Notes: generated by a model from the letters alone, not told the origin. A stretch of DNA of 64,000 nt from Mycolicibacterium sp. MU0053 (GCF_963378095.1 NZ_OY726397.1:3658001-3722000); one strand, 5' to 3'. Positions 1-11,487 are shown, counted from the stretch's first letter. A program made the numbers and translations.

Positions 1-307
1 CGGTGAAAGCCGCATTGTTGACCAGAATCGTCGTCGGCCCCAACGCATCTCGCGCCTCGGCGACAATCCGCGGCAGATCTTCCCGCACGGTCAGGTCCGC
101 CCGGATGGCGACCGCGGTGCCGCCGGCCTGCTCGATCTCGGCCACGGTTTCCCCGATGGTGCCGGGCAGCCGCTCGTTCCACACCTGTTCGGTGCGTGCG
201 ACCACGGCCACCTTGGCACCCTCGGCGGCCAACGCCAGAGCGACCGCGCGGCCCAGGCCGCGGCTGGCACCCGTCACGATGGCGACGTCGCCGTCCAGTC
301 TTGCCAT
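1..307 (-). CDS. SDR family oxidoreductase (3' end outside window)
   Basis: Partial gene: it starts with ATG at 307 and runs off the left edge, so only the first ~102 residues are seen. The N-terminus has the classical short-chain dehydrogenase nucleotide motif TGASRGLG (about residues 12-19) and the NNA motif near the edge (LVNNAAF), so it is a Rossmann-fold NAD(P)(H)-dependent dehydrogenase/reductase. The catalytic Tyr-Lys region lies outside the window and the substrate cannot be told. It begins 2 bp after the stop of the upstream tetR gene on the same strand, so the two are almost certainly one transcript and the SDR is a likely regulatory target. Confidence 0.9.
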   Translation of the reverse strand, partial: MARLDGDVAIVTGASRGLGRAVALALAAEGAKVAVVARTEQVWNERLPGTIGETVAEIEQAGGTAVAIRADLTVREDLPRIVAEARDALGPTTILVNNAAFT

Positions 308-309
308 GC

Positions 310-2111
<1,802 letters not shown>

Positions 2112-2112
<1 letters not shown>

Positions 2113-3227
2113 TGCTCGGTCCCATGGACGAATTCCCGGTACACCAGCTGCCGCAGCCGATCGCCTGGCCCGGCTCGAGCGACCGAAACTTCTACGACCG
2201 TTCCTATTTCAACGCCCACGACCGCACCGGCGATATCTTCGTCGTCACCGGCATCGGCTACTACCCCAATCTGGGCGTCAAAGACGCGTTTCTGCTCGTG
2301 GCCCGCAACCAGACCCAGACGGCGGTGCACCTGTCGGACGGAATCGACCAGGACCGGCTGCGTCAGCACGTCGGCAACTACCGCGTCGAGGTCAACGAGC
2401 CCCTGCACAAGCTGCGCATCGTCCTCGACGAGACCGAGGGCATTGCCGCCGACCTGTCGTGGGTGAGCCTGTTCGACGCCGTCCAGGAGCAGCGCCACAT
2501 TCTGCGTACCGGTAACCGGGTGACCCTGGACGCCCAACGCTTCGCGCAACTCGGTTGCTGGCAGGGACATTTGGAGATCGACGGCGAGACCATCACCGTC
2601 GACCCCGACGTTTGGATCGGCAGCCGCGACCGGTCCTGGGGCATCCGGCCGGTGGGCGAGGCCGAGCCGGCGGGCCGGCCGGCCGATCCGCCGTTCGAGG
2701 GTATGTGGTGGCTGTATGTGCCGATGGCCTTCGAGCACTTCTCGATTGTGCTGATCATCCAGGAGGACCCCAGCGGGTTCCGCTCGCTCAACGATTGCAC
2801 CCGGGTCTGGAAGGACGGCCGCATCGAGCAGCTCGGCTGGCCGCGGGTCAAGATCCACTACACCTCGGGCACCCGGATCCCGACCGGCGGCGTCATCGAG
2901 GCCACCGCCGCCGACGGGTCCGCGCTGCGGTTCGAGGTGGAGTCCAAGCTGGCCTGCCCCATCCACGTCGGCGGCGGCTACGGCGGCGACTCCGACTGGA
3001 TCCACGGCCAGTGGAAGGGTGCGAATTTCACCGAACGGCTGACCTACGACATGACCGACCCGGCGATCATCGGGCGCGCCGGCTTCGGCGTCATCGACCA
3101 TGTCGGGCGCGCGGTCTGTCACAGCGGCGACGGCTCCACCAGCGAGGGATGGGGCCTGTTCGAGCATGGCGCGCTGGGCCGGCACGACCCGTCCGGCTTC
3201 GCCGACTGGCTGACCGTCGCCCCGTAA
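2112..3227 (+). CDS. Conserved protein of unknown function, coupled to APH-like kinase
   Basis: A 371-residue soluble protein with no signal peptide or membrane segment. It is rich in beta-type sequence with many Trp, Gly and Asp residues (for example WLYVPMAFEHFSIVLIIQED around residue 200), and I recognise no catalytic motif. It looks like the mycobacterial DUF7064/7065 (lipocalin/AttH-like) group, but that family assignment is from memory and tentative. Its ATG shares one base with the stop of the APH-like kinase, so the two are co-translated and probably work on the same, possibly lipid, substrate. Confidence is high that it is a gene, low on function. Confidence 0.85.
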
Positions 3228-3230
3228 CGG

Positions 3231-3770
3231 TCAGGGCGCGGGTGGCGCCGGCACGTGGTCCCAGCCGGGCGGCGGAGCGGCCGGCTCGTCGTACCAGCCG
3301 GGCGGCGGTGGGCCGCTCAGCGGAAAATAGCCCTCCGGCAGCGGCGGGCCACCCTGTGGCGGCTCCGCGGAGTTGCGTTCGGGCGGCCTACCCGCGGGGT
3401 CGTTGAGCGAGGTGAACCCCTCTGGCAGCGGCGGCGGCGACCCGGCACCGGGCGGCGGCGGGGGCGGCGCACCCTCCGGCGCCCCGGCGAGCGCGCCGAC
3501 GGGATCACCGCTGCGGGCCGCGCGGAACACGTCCATCAGGTACCCGAATTGGCCGCCGGACTGGCCCTGCCCGTAGACGGGGTTCGCCATCTCCGGTACC
3601 GGCGGCGGACCGACAGGCGGCGGGGCCGGGGCCGGCGGTACCGGGCCGGGCTCGACGGGATCGGCACCGGCGGTGGCGGCCAGCGCCAGCGCACCGACGG
3701 CGACGACCGCGCCGGCGATCGCAGCGCGCGCGGCAGCGGATGGGGTCACACGTCCTAGCTCTGACGACAC
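3231..3770 (-). CDS. Proline-rich exported protein
   Basis: About 179 residues. A hydrophobic export signal (AAIAGAVVAVGALALAATAG, about residues 15-34) is followed by ADPVEPGP, a plausible signal-peptidase site. The mature part is low-complexity Pro/Gly (PPPPPG, PPLPEG repeats), resembling mycobacterial secreted Pro-rich proteins. No enzyme motif is seen. The first start is GTG at 3770; a second in-frame GTG about 7 codons later would place the signal peptide closer to the N-terminus and may be the true start. It ends 3 bp from the convergent 2112-3227 gene. Function unknown; likely secreted or envelope-associated. Confidence 0.8.
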   Translation of the reverse strand: MSSELGRVTPSAAARAAIAGAVVAVGALALAATAGADPVEPGPVPPAPAPPPVGPPPVPEMANPVYGQGQSGGQFGYLMDVFRAARSGDPVGALAGAPEGAPPPPPPGAGSPPPLPEGFTSLNDPAGRPPERNSAEPPQGGPPLPEGYFPLSGPPPPGWYDEPAAPPPGWDHVPAPPAP

Positions 3771-3792
3771 CGCGCAAGGCTAACCCCTCACC

Positions 3793-3845
3793 GCGGTTTC
3801 GGCGCGTTTTCCCGCGGCGGGCGCGGGTTAGCGCGCCGAAATCGC
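3793..3845. repeat. 53-bp palindromic repeat, copy A (3' side of DUF559 gene)
   Basis: A 53-bp element with complementary ends: TTTCGGCGCG near the left and CGCGCCGAAA near the right, so it can form a hairpin. It matches copy B (4731-4783) without gaps at 41 of 53 positions; most differences lie in the central loop. The last codons and stop of the DUF559 gene lie inside it. It may also act as that gene's terminator. Confidence 0.75.
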
Positions 3846-4715
3846 AGCGCGAAGCTCGGCGACGACGCGCTCGGGCCGCTCCATGAGGTCCTGCCAGGTG
3901 AACCGCAGGATCTGCCACCCTTTGAGGGCCAGGGAGTTCTGCCGGCGGCGGTCGGACTGGAAGGTGTTTTGGTCCTGGTGGAATGCCCAGCCGTCGATCT
4001 CCACGGCGACCTTGGCCTCGGGGAACGCGAAGTCGACAACATAACCGCCGACGGGATAGTTGGCGATCCACCCGGTGATGCCGGCCAGGTCGACCACGCG
4101 AACGAATTCCCGCTCGGCCTGCGAACGGGCCCCGTTGCCCGCGGCCTGCAACATCCGCCGCGCGCGGGGAGCGCCGTAGCGGCCCTTGTTGTTCAGATGC
4201 GCTCGCCACAGCTGGCGCAACTCGGTATGCCGCTGCAACGCCGTGTCCATGACGCGGGCGCCGCCGCCGCGCCGTGCGACAGCTTCGACCACGGTCAATG
4301 GCAGCGACGTGACCAGAAGTCGCCGCCGCTCCACGACATCGTTGGCACGCAGATCGCGGCGCCGAAGCCGAGTTCCCGGCCGGCTCCGCCCGTGCGAACT
4401 CCGCGGGACCGTCACCTCCACGAGTTCCGGCGCCTCGGTCACCAGACCGTGCCACCAGGCGGCGGCGAGCCCACTGGCGACGGCTCGGGGTCCATGGGCC
4501 CACACGCCGACGCGAATTCGAGCCGCCGCGGTGAAGGGCCGGTCGTCGACAAAGTAGACGCCGCGCGCACAACGCAACCAATCCTTGGTCCGCACGCGTC
4601 GATGCACCGCGTCCTCGCTGAGCCCGCACCGCTTGGCCTGACCCAACGTGATGACGCCGTCCTGAGATCGCAGATATTCGTTCAGCACAGTTAGTTGGAC
4701 CGTTCCAAGCGACAA
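3828..4715 (-). CDS. DUF559/Vsr-like endonuclease-domain protein with AbiEi-type N-terminus
   Basis: 295 residues if started at TTG 4715. GTG at 4688, nine codons downstream, gives a more typical start for the winged-helix domain. The N-terminal ~60 residues resemble the AbiEi antitoxin-type winged helix (GVITLGQAKRCGLSEDAVHR ... CARGVYF). The C-terminal third carries a PD-(D/E)XK-like nuclease core: VDFAFPEAKVAVEIDG followed by WAFH and, later, QILRFTWQDL, as in DUF559/very-short-patch-repair-like proteins. Such genes are frequent and variable in actinobacteria; their role is unknown (DNA repair, defence or mobile element have been considered). It is bracketed by two 53-bp palindromic repeats, and the downstream copy encodes its last residues. 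Confidence 0.88.
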   Translation of the reverse strand: MSLGTVQLTVLNEYLRSQDGVITLGQAKRCGLSEDAVHRRVRTKDWLRCARGVYFVDDRPFTAAARIRVGVWAHGPRAVASGLAAAWWHGLVTEAPELVEVTVPRSSHGRSRPGTRLRRRDLRANDVVERRRLLVTSLPLTVVEAVARRGGGARVMDTALQRHTELRQLWRAHLNNKGRYGAPRARRMLQAAGNGARSQAEREFVRVVDLAGITGWIANYPVGGYVVDFAFPEAKVAVEIDGWAFHQDQNTFQSDRRRQNSLALKGWQILRFTWQDLMERPERVVAELRAAISAR

Positions 4716-4730
4716 TCGGTTCCACCCCGT

Positions 4731-4783
4731 GCGATTTCGGCGCGCTTTCCCGGTCCCATCGCGGGTAACCGCGCCCAGATCGC
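4731..4783. repeat. 53-bp palindromic repeat, copy B (5' side of DUF559 gene)
   Basis: Same length as copy A, gap-free alignment, 41/53 identical, same orientation. The outer parts GCGATTTCGGCGCG and CGCGCCCAGATCGC are complementary apart from a few bases. It sits between the DUF559 gene start and the quinone oxidoreductase start, so it probably overlaps promoter sequence. Confidence 0.75.
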
Positions 4784-4795
4784 TAGGGTGCGGGT

Positions 4796-5770
4796 ATGCG
4801 TGCAGTCCAGATCACCAGCCTCGATGGACCGGAAGCGGTCCAGATCAACGATGTCGCCGAGCCGGCGGCCCCCGACGACGCGGTGGTCATCGACGTCCAC
4901 GCCGCCGGGGTGGCCTTCCCGGACGCGCTGTTGAGCCGCGGGCTCTATCAGTACAAACCCGAACTACCCTTCAGCCCGGGCGGGGAGGTGGCCGGCGTGG
5001 TCCGCAGCGCGCCCGCCGGGGCACACGTGGCCGCCGGCGACCGCGTGCTGGGCCTGACGATGATCACCGACGGTATGGCCGAGGTGGTCGTGCTCAGCAC
5101 CGATCGGGTGTTCAAGCTGCCCGACAACATTTCGTTCGAGGCCGGCGCCGGCATCTTGTTCAACGACTTGACGGTGCACTTCGCGCTGCGCACCCGCGGC
5201 CGGCTGCTGCCCGGTGAGACCGTGCTGGTGCACGGCGCGGCCGGTGGCATCGGCACCTCGGCGCTGCGGCTGGCACCGGCGCTCGGCGCGGCCCGCACCA
5301 TCGCCGTGGTGTCCACCGAGGACAAGATCGAACCGGCCAAGGCCGCCGGTGCCGACGACGTCGTGCTGGCCGACGGGTTCAAGGATGCGGTCGCGGAGCT
5401 GACCGAGGGGCGCGGCGTGGACATCGTCGTCGACCCCGTCGGCGGCGACCGGGTCACCGACTCGCTGCGGTCGCTGGCACCGGCGGGCCGGCTGCTGATC
5501 ATCGGCTTCACCGGCGGCGACATCCCGACCATCAAGGCAAATCGACTGCTGCTCAACAACGTTGATGCGGTCGGCGTGGGCTGGGGCGCATGGGCGCTGT
5601 CGCATCCCGGCTACCTGGCCGAGCAGTGGGACCAGCTGGAAGCGCTGCTGGCCGCGGGCACGGTGTCCGCCCCGCAGCCGCAGGTCTATCCGATGGAGCA
5701 GGCCGGCGCCGCGATGGCGTCGTTGGAGAACCGCACCGCGCGCGGCAAGGTCGTGCTGCAGATCCGATAG
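4796..5770 (+). CDS. Zinc-free NADPH:quinone oxidoreductase family protein
   Basis: 324-residue medium-chain dehydrogenase/reductase. The N-terminal GroES-like domain (VAFPDALLSRGLYQYKPELP) is followed by a Rossmann domain with the dinucleotide motif HGAAGGIGTSAL at about residue 145. The Cys and His zinc ligands of alcohol dehydrogenases are absent, which places it with quinone/enone reductases (QOR-like). It probably reduces a quinone or alpha,beta-unsaturated carbonyl with NADPH in the cytosol. The ATG at 4796 gives the family's normal length. It converges on the LLM oxidoreductase gene, ending 4 bp from it. Confidence 0.9.
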   Translation: MRAVQITSLDGPEAVQINDVAEPAAPDDAVVIDVHAAGVAFPDALLSRGLYQYKPELPFSPGGEVAGVVRSAPAGAHVAAGDRVLGLTMITDGMAEVVVLSTDRVFKLPDNISFEAGAGILFNDLTVHFALRTRGRLLPGETVLVHGAAGGIGTSALRLAPALGAARTIAVVSTEDKIEPAKAAGADDVVLADGFKDAVAELTEGRGVDIVVDPVGGDRVTDSLRSLAPAGRLLIIGFTGGDIPTIKANRLLLNNVDAVGVGWGAWALSHPGYLAEQWDQLEALLAAGTVSAPQPQVYPMEQAGAAMASLENRTARGKVVLQIR

Positions 5771-5774
5771 CCGA

Positions 5775-6755
5775 TCAGCGCAGCTCGTCGATGATCTCGG
5801 CCTGGATCTGCACCGGCAGCGGGCCGCCGGAGTACATGCACACGGTGTCGGCGATGCCCTCGGCCCGCTCACGGATATGGGCGGCAATGTCTTTCGGCGA
5901 GCCCACCGCCGCGATGGTGCGCAGCACGTCGTCGTCGATCAGGGAGCCCATCTCCTGCCAGCGGCCCTGCTTGGACAGCGCGTGCAGGTCGGTCTGCAGA
6001 TCGCCCCAGCCGTGCGTCTCCAGCACCGGCCGGTAGGCGGGCGTGGAGCCGTAGAACGCCAGCAGTTGCCGGGTGCCGGCGTGATCCGAATCGTCCAGCC
6101 CCGGGGACACGATGATCTCGGGCACCACGTTGAACTCGGTGCGGCCGGACGCGGCCAGCCCGGCCCGCACCGCCGACATCGTGTGCTCGCGCAGGAATTT
6201 CGTGGTTCCGAACGGCATTACCAACAGTCCGTCGGCGTGCTCGGCGGTCGCCCGGGTCAGCCGCGGCCCCAGCGCCCCCACATAGATGGGCGGCGGACCA
6301 TACGGGTTGGCCCCCGGGCTGAAAGTGGGGGTCATCAGCCGGTGCGTGTAGAACTCGCCGCGGAAGTTCAGCCGCTCCCCCGTCGACCAGGTGGCAAAGA
6401 TCGCCCGCAGCGCCGCGATGAGTTCCACCATGCGGTCCACGGGCCGATCGAAGTCGGCGCCGAAACGCTTCTCGATCTGCGTGCGGATCTGGGTACCCAG
6501 CCCCAGCACAAACCGGCCTTGCGACAAGAGCTGATGATCGATCGCCTGGTGGGCGAGGTGAATCGGGTTGCGCGGAAACGCGATTGCCACATTCGTCATG
6601 AGGTCCAGGCCGCCGACGGTGCTGGCCAGCGTCAGCGGCGTGAAAACGTCATGAGGCCCCTCGAAGGTGAACACCCCCGCCGCTCCCGCTTCGCGCAGCG
6701 CGTGCGCGCGCTCGATCGCATCAGTGGGACCCGCCAGCGCCGTCAGAACTTTCAC
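5775..6755 (-). CDS. LLM class F420-dependent oxidoreductase
   Basis: 326 residues, luciferase-like TIM-barrel family. Typical segments are [29 protein letters not shown] (residues ~60-90) and [24 protein letters not shown], as in mycobacterial F420-dependent oxidoreductases (TIGR03617-like). It would use F420 (or FMN) to reduce or oxidise a carbonyl-type substrate that is unknown. GTG at 6755 is preceded by a good ribosome site (GGAGG, 6 bp spacing) and gives the natural N-terminus MKVLTALAG. It is divergent from the amine oxidase gene with only 43 bp between them. Confidence 0.9.
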   Translation of the reverse strand: MKVLTALAGPTDAIERAHALREAGAAGVFTFEGPHDVFTPLTLASTVGGLDLMTNVAIAFPRNPIHLAHQAIDHQLLSQGRFVLGLGTQIRTQIEKRFGADFDRPVDRMVELIAALRAIFATWSTGERLNFRGEFYTHRLMTPTFSPGANPYGPPPIYVGALGPRLTRATAEHADGLLVMPFGTTKFLREHTMSAVRAGLAASGRTEFNVVPEIIVSPGLDDSDHAGTRQLLAFYGSTPAYRPVLETHGWGDLQTDLHALSKQGRWQEMGSLIDDDVLRTIAAVGSPKDIAAHIRERAEGIADTVCMYSGGPLPVQIQAEIIDELR

Positions 6756-6798
6756 TCCGCACCTCCGCGTGCAGCCTAGTACCTGCTTGACTGGACCC

Positions 6799-8148
6799 AT
6801 GCGTACGCAAGCAGATGTCGTGGTGGTCGGAGCGGGTTTCGCGGGGTTGACCGCCGCGCGGGAACTGAATCGTCGAGGACACGACGTGGTGGTACTGGAG
6901 GGCCGCGACCGGGTCGGCGGGCGTTCGTTCACCGGCACGGTCGCGGGCACACCCGTCGATCTCGGCGCCACCTTCGTCGGCCCGACCCAGGACGCGGTGT
7001 TGGAGTTGGCCGCCGAATTGGGCTGCGCCACCACGGCGACGTTCTGCGAGGGCCAGAACCTGATCAACTGGCGGGGCGCGGTGCGCCCCTATTCCGGCAC
7101 CATCCCGGCGCTGGGAATGCGCGCGCTGGTGAACCTGGCCTGGGTGCGGCTACGGTTCGCGTTGTTGGTGCGGCGGATGCCGGTGCGCCGGCCGTGGACC
7201 GCGTTGGACGCCCACGAACTCGACGGGATGTCGCTGCGCCAGTGGCTGGACTCGGTGCGGGCATCCCCGGACACGGTGGACCTGATGTCGATCATGGCGC
7301 GGGTGACCTGGGGCGCCGAACCGCAGGACGTGTCGATGCTGCACGCGGTGCGCTACGTCAAGGCCGCCGGGGGCCTGAATCGCATGCTCGACGTCGGCGG
7401 CGGCGCGCAACAGGACCGGTTCCCGGCGGGCACCCAACAGATCGCGCAGAAGATCGCTGCGGACCTCGGCGATCGGGTGATGCTGAAGGCGCCGGTGCAC
7501 GCGATCGGTTACGACGACGATGGCGCCACCGTGAGCTGCGAGGCCGGCACGATCCGGGCGAAAGCTGTTGTCGTGGCGGTCCCGCCGCAGCACCGGGGCG
7601 CCATCGCCGTCACCCCGGAGTTACCCGAGGAGAACGTCGCGCTGCCGCGGCTGTGGCCGCAGGGCAGGCTCAGCAAGGCCTACGCCGCCTACGACACCCC
7701 GTTCTGGCGCGCCGACGGCCACTCCGGAGAAGCGTTGTCGGACACCGGGCCGGTCTTCATCACCTTCGACGTCAGCCCCGGCGCGGGTGGACCGGGCATC
7801 CTGCTGGGATTCATCGATCCACGTGAATTCGACGCGCTGGCCCCGGACCAACGCCGCGAGCGGGCCGTCTCCGGATTCGCGGCACTGTTCGGCGAGCCGG
7901 CGCGGCACCCCATCGACTATGCCGACTTCAGTTGGGGCACAGAGCCGTTCGCACCCGGAGGGCCCACCGCGGCGGTACCACCGGGCTCATGGATCGCGGC
8001 GGGCAAGGCGTTGGGCACCCCGGTCGGTCCGCTGTTCTGGGCCGGCACCGAAACCGCAGACGAGTGGACCGGGTTCCTGGACGGGGCGGTGCGCTCGGGA
8101 CTGCGGGCGGCCGACGAGGTCGCCCGGCACCTGCGCGCGCTCCCCTAG
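6799..8148 (+). CDS. Flavin monoamine oxidase family protein
   Basis: 449 residues. The N-terminus has the FAD-binding GxGxxG motif ([20 protein letters not shown], residues ~8-27), then the amine-oxidase GG/R segment [10 protein letters not shown]. The C-terminal flavin-site motif is [21 protein letters not shown]. This is the monoamine oxidase/putrescine oxidase fold, oxidising amines (or related N- or C-H substrates) with O2 to give H2O2. No signal peptide, so cytosolic. The substrate is unknown. Its TAG stop shares the four bases CTAG with the stop of the convergent hydrolase gene. Confidence 0.92.
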   Translation: MRTQADVVVVGAGFAGLTAARELNRRGHDVVVLEGRDRVGGRSFTGTVAGTPVDLGATFVGPTQDAVLELAAELGCATTATFCEGQNLINWRGAVRPYSGTIPALGMRALVNLAWVRLRFALLVRRMPVRRPWTALDAHELDGMSLRQWLDSVRASPDTVDLMSIMARVTWGAEPQDVSMLHAVRYVKAAGGLNRMLDVGGGAQQDRFPAGTQQIAQKIAADLGDRVMLKAPVHAIGYDDDGATVSCEAGTIRAKAVVVAVPPQHRGAIAVTPELPEENVALPRLWPQGRLSKAYAAYDTPFWRADGHSGEALSDTGPVFITFDVSPGAGGPGILLGFIDPREFDALAPDQRRERAVSGFAALFGEPARHPIDYADFSWGTEPFAPGGPTAAVPPGSWIAAGKALGTPVGPLFWAGTETADEWTGFLDGAVRSGLRAADEVARHLRALP

Positions 8149-9059
8149 CCGCGGACGGACTCGATCAGCGTCCGCAGGTGGTGATTGACCTCGGCGGGCC
8201 GCTCCAAGATCGCGCAGTGCCCGCCCGGAAGCTCCACCAACTCAACCAGATTGGGCACCGACTCGGCGATGCGCCGCTGGGCGGCGATCGGCAGCAGCCG
8301 GTCGTGGGCGCTGCCGATCACCAACGTCGGAACCGTCAACCCATCCAGCGGGATGTGGCGCTTTTCCACCGAATCCATCAACATCCGCGCGCAGCCCCCG
8401 CGGCCGGCCGGCGGCGTGGTGGCGAACAGGTCGTAGACGAAGTCGGTGATCTCCGGGTGCGCGTCCCGGCCGACGGCCAGCCTGGCCACCACACCGCGAC
8501 TGGGCCGCTGTACCGCGCGCAGGGCCGGGATCCCGCCGAATCGCCGGATCACCTCGGTGGCCACCACCGCGCGCGGATTGGCCAGTCGCGGCGTCAACGC
8601 CAGGAACCTGACCTGACGGACCAATTCACCGGTGGTGGTGTTGATCAGCGCGACCGCGTCGGCCCGCTCGGCGACCTTGTGCCGATAACGGTCCGACCAC
8701 GCCTCGATGGCGATGCCGCCCATCGAGTGCCCCGCGAGCACCGCACGCTCGCCGGGAGCCAGGGTGGTCTCGAGCACCGCGTCAAGGTCGGCGGCCAGAT
8801 GATTGAGGCTGTAGTGACCGCGTGGCGGCACGCCGCTGCGGCCGTGGCCGCGGTGGTCGTAGGCGATGATGCGGTAGTCGCCGGCCAGTGCGGCGATCTG
8901 TTCGCGCCAGACCCGGATTGCGCACGTGATGCCGTGGGACAGCACAATCGGGTAGCCGTCTTCCCGGCCGAACACCTCGGTGTGCAGCCGGGTGCCGTCC
9001 GCGCCTCGGACCAGCACCGGCCGACCTACCGGCAGGTTCGCTCTGGTGGGCGTACTCAT
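8145..9059 (-). CDS. Alpha/beta hydrolase
   Basis: 304-residue alpha/beta-hydrolase. The oxyanion motif HGITC follows strand 3 (residue ~40), the nucleophile elbow is GHSMGG (residue ~110), the acid is probably in [10 protein letters not shown], and the His is in [10 protein letters not shown]. This completes a Ser-Asp-His triad. It likely hydrolyses an ester, lactone or epoxide. ATG 9059 has a strong ribosome site (AGGAGGTGCCCC). A perfect 6-4-6 palindrome sits about 53 bp upstream of the start. The gene follows the GH16 gene in the same direction after a 135-bp gap, so it probably has its own promoter. Confidence 0.9.
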   Translation of the reverse strand: MSTPTRANLPVGRPVLVRGADGTRLHTEVFGREDGYPIVLSHGITCAIRVWREQIAALAGDYRIIAYDHRGHGRSGVPPRGHYSLNHLAADLDAVLETTLAPGERAVLAGHSMGGIAIEAWSDRYRHKVAERADAVALINTTTGELVRQVRFLALTPRLANPRAVVATEVIRRFGGIPALRAVQRPSRGVVARLAVGRDAHPEITDFVYDLFATTPPAGRGGCARMLMDSVEKRHIPLDGLTVPTLVIGSAHDRLLPIAAQRRIAESVPNLVELVELPGGHCAILERPAEVNHHLRTLIESVRG

Positions 9060-9111
9060 GGGGCACCTCCTGCGCCGCGGCTCCTTTGCCGCATCTCATG
9101 AGCATAACCGT

Positions 9112-9127
9112 TGTCATGCCGATGACA
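9112..9127. promoter_or_regulatory. Perfect palindrome upstream of alpha/beta hydrolase
   Basis: TGTCAT-GCCG-ATGACA: 6-bp perfect arms with a 4-bp centre, 53 bp before the hydrolase ATG. On the minus strand a TATGCT (-10-like) lies between it and the gene, so the palindrome is placed where a repressor or activator would bind. Regulator unknown. Confidence 0.4.
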
Positions 9128-9194
9128 GCGCACCTACCACGCGATACGACCCCGAGCCAGCTGCCTCGCGGCCGTACCGAGAAATTGCCTGCGG

Positions 9195-10076
9195 TTAGAA
9201 GACGTGCACGTAGTCGACGAGCATCTGCGCCGGATAGGTGCCGCCGGACGGGTCGCCGCCGCCGGATCCGGCGACCGCCAGATTGAGCACCGGGACAAAG
9301 GTGTAGCCGGGATTGTTGAACGGCCACGGATCCATCGAGAACGCCGGCACCGTGAAGATCGGCTCCATGCCGGGCGCGTAGTCCTTCCAGAAGTACAGCC
9401 CGCTGCTGTTCCAGGTGGTGCGCCAGGTGTGCCAGTTGCCATCGATGGGGATCCGCATGGTGCGGTGCGAGGTGCCGTCCAGCTTGGTGTGCACGGTCAT
9501 CCCCGACGGCCAGTCGTTGTTGCCGTACCACTCCATCAGGTCGATCTCGCCGCCATCGACGGGATTGTTGTTCAGAATCCACCAGGCCGGCCAGCAGCCG
9601 GCGGTTTGGCATTCCAGCTTGATCCGGGCTTCCCAGGTGCTGTTGATCCCCACCGGTTGGGTCCCGGTGATCTTGGCACCGAAGTACTTGCCGCCTTCTT
9701 TGGTGGCGCGAATGACCAGGTTGCCGTTGCCGTCGAGGAACAGGTTCTCGCGGCTGTCCCGGTATTCGCCCATGTTCTCGGGCCGATCCCAGAACACCGG
9801 GTTCTTGATCCGCTCCCGGGCGGGCTCGACGCGCCACTTCGAATAGTCGATGCTCGAGCCGGCCGGGCCGTCGAAGTTGTCAGAAAAACGCATGGCAGGT
9901 GCGGTCGCGGCCGACGGCGCCGGTTGGCCGGGCAGGGACGGAGCGTCCGGCCCTACCGGGGCATCCGGCTGGGCTGGTTCGGCCAGCGCCTTTGGGAGGG
10001 GAAGCGCGGCGCCGAGGGCGCCGAGTCCCGCCATCAACATCATGTTGCGACGATCGATTTGAGGCACGTCTAGCAC
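9195..10076 (-). CDS. Secreted glycoside hydrolase family 16 (beta-1,3-glucanase-like)
   Basis: 293 residues from GTG 10076 (MLDVPQIDRRNMM...), matching the start I know for mycobacterial homologues. The N-terminus is a Tat-type signal: DRR followed by a hydrophobic stretch and ALA|EPAQP. The mature enzyme has the GH16 catalytic motif EIDLME (about residue 174) and jelly-roll segments such as WPAWWILNNNP and WHTWRTTW. GH16 enzymes cut beta-1,3(-1,4)-glucans with retention of configuration; the first Glu in ExDxxE is the nucleophile and the last the acid/base. It probably acts outside the cell. M. tuberculosis Rv0315-like. Confidence 0.92.
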   Translation of the reverse strand: MLDVPQIDRRNMMLMAGLGALGAALPLPKALAEPAQPDAPVGPDAPSLPGQPAPSAATAPAMRFSDNFDGPAGSSIDYSKWRVEPARERIKNPVFWDRPENMGEYRDSRENLFLDGNGNLVIRATKEGGKYFGAKITGTQPVGINSTWEARIKLECQTAGCWPAWWILNNNPVDGGEIDLMEWYGNNDWPSGMTVHTKLDGTSHRTMRIPIDGNWHTWRTTWNSSGLYFWKDYAPGMEPIFTVPAFSMDPWPFNNPGYTFVPVLNLAVAGSGGGDPSGGTYPAQMLVDYVHVF

Positions 10077-10130
10077 CCTAAAGCACCGGTGGCGATACGG
10101 CTGCACACCGCCGAAACGTGTCTAGCTGCG

Positions 10131-11348
10131 TCATTGTCGGAGGCTCAGCGTCAGCCGTTCCAGGCGGCGGACGAGGATGCTGGGCAGCCACGGCCCGACG
10201 TCGACGGGTTCGATCCAGCTGGTGCGCTCCAGCAGCGTCCCCAGCACGACCCGCGCCTCGAGCCGGGCCAGTGCGGCACCGACGCAAAAGTGCACGCCTT
10301 TACCGAACGCCATGTGCCCCTTGCCCGCAACGCGGTCGAGCCGGAACTCGTCGGGTGCGTCGAACTGAGCGGAGTCGCGGTTGGCCGCGCCCCACATCAG
10401 CAGCAGCCGAGAGCCCGCGGGCACCGGCACGCCGGCCAGTTCGGTGTCCCGCCGAACGTGGCGGTAGTGCCCACGAAAGGGTGGCTCGTAACGCAGCACT
10501 TCCTCGATGAAAGCCCCGAGGACTTCGGGGTTCGCGCGCAGTTGGCGCTGCACCCCAGGCTGGGTCCCCAGGATCCACGCCGCGCTGCCCAGCAGGGACG
10601 CGGTCGATTCGCCGGCGGCACTGAACAACGTCAGCATCATGCCCAGGGCGGGAATCTGCTCCAGTTCGCCGGTGGCGCACCGCGCTGCGAGATCACCGAT
10701 CAAACCCGGAACGGGGGTGTCGGCGGCCCGGGCGAAATGCTCCAGGACATACCCGGACAGTTGCATCGCCGCCACTCCCGCGGCCTCCAGTTGCGCGGCG
10801 GTGACGACGCCGTCCAACAACGTGGTGGTGGCGTAGCCGAGCCGGATGAGCTCGTCGACGTCGCCCTCCGGTAGGCCCAGCAGTCGCGCCACCACCAGCA
10901 TGGGCAGCCGGTTCGCGACGGCGCCCATCCATTCGATGTCTCCGTCGGGACCGGCCTGCTCCCACAGCCGCCGCATGGTCTGCGCGGCGTAGTCCTCGAT
11001 CACCTGGACGCGTTTCGCCGACAAGTGCGGCAACAAGATCTTGCGTTGCGCCGCATGCACGGGATCGTCGGCGGTGGCCAGCGCATGGATCGGGGCATCG
11101 AGTTCCCCCATGGGAAACGCAGTGACGCTGCCGTCGTCGCCGAAGACCATGGTGGCAGTCAGATTGGAGGAGAAATCCTCGACTCGGCTGACCGCCTCGA
11201 CCACGGCGTCCCAGCCGCAGACGGCGTAGAACTGCGAGTCGCCGATTCGATGCACCTGCGCCTGTGCGCGCAATTGCGCGTAGCGCGGGTAGGGGTCCTG
11301 CAGTGCGTCGGTGCCGAAGAGTCGGCGGGGATCGTCAAGAGCTTGCAT
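10131..11348 (-). CDS. Cytochrome P450
   Basis: 405 residues, soluble bacterial class. All signatures are present: I-helix oxygen-activation motif AAGEST (residue ~244, with Glu replacing the usual Asp), ExxR in EEVLRYEP (~281), and the haem-thiolate loop FGKGVHFCVGAALAR with Cys near 354. It needs ferredoxin and reductase partners, none of which is adjacent. The substrate cannot be inferred. ATG at 11348. It is divergent from a TetR gene 163 bp away, which is the obvious candidate regulator. Confidence 0.95.
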   Translation of the reverse strand: MQALDDPRRLFGTDALQDPYPRYAQLRAQAQVHRIGDSQFYAVCGWDAVVEAVSRVEDFSSNLTATMVFGDDGSVTAFPMGELDAPIHALATADDPVHAAQRKILLPHLSAKRVQVIEDYAAQTMRRLWEQAGPDGDIEWMGAVANRLPMLVVARLLGLPEGDVDELIRLGYATTTLLDGVVTAAQLEAAGVAAMQLSGYVLEHFARAADTPVPGLIGDLAARCATGELEQIPALGMMLTLFSAAGESTASLLGSAAWILGTQPGVQRQLRANPEVLGAFIEEVLRYEPPFRGHYRHVRRDTELAGVPVPAGSRLLLMWGAANRDSAQFDAPDEFRLDRVAGKGHMAFGKGVHFCVGAALARLEARVVLGTLLERTSWIEPVDVGPWLPSILVRRLERLTLSLRQ

Positions 11349-11487
11349 GGGCCCAGGCTGCGCGCGGTGGCATCGGAGATCAATGAAGGCGGCGAAAGTC
11401 GAGGGGCCACCCGCGGCAGACCTGGACGGATTACTCCCAGACGCGGGCGCCCACCAGCACAGATCGGTGAGAGAAAATCGTGATTGA

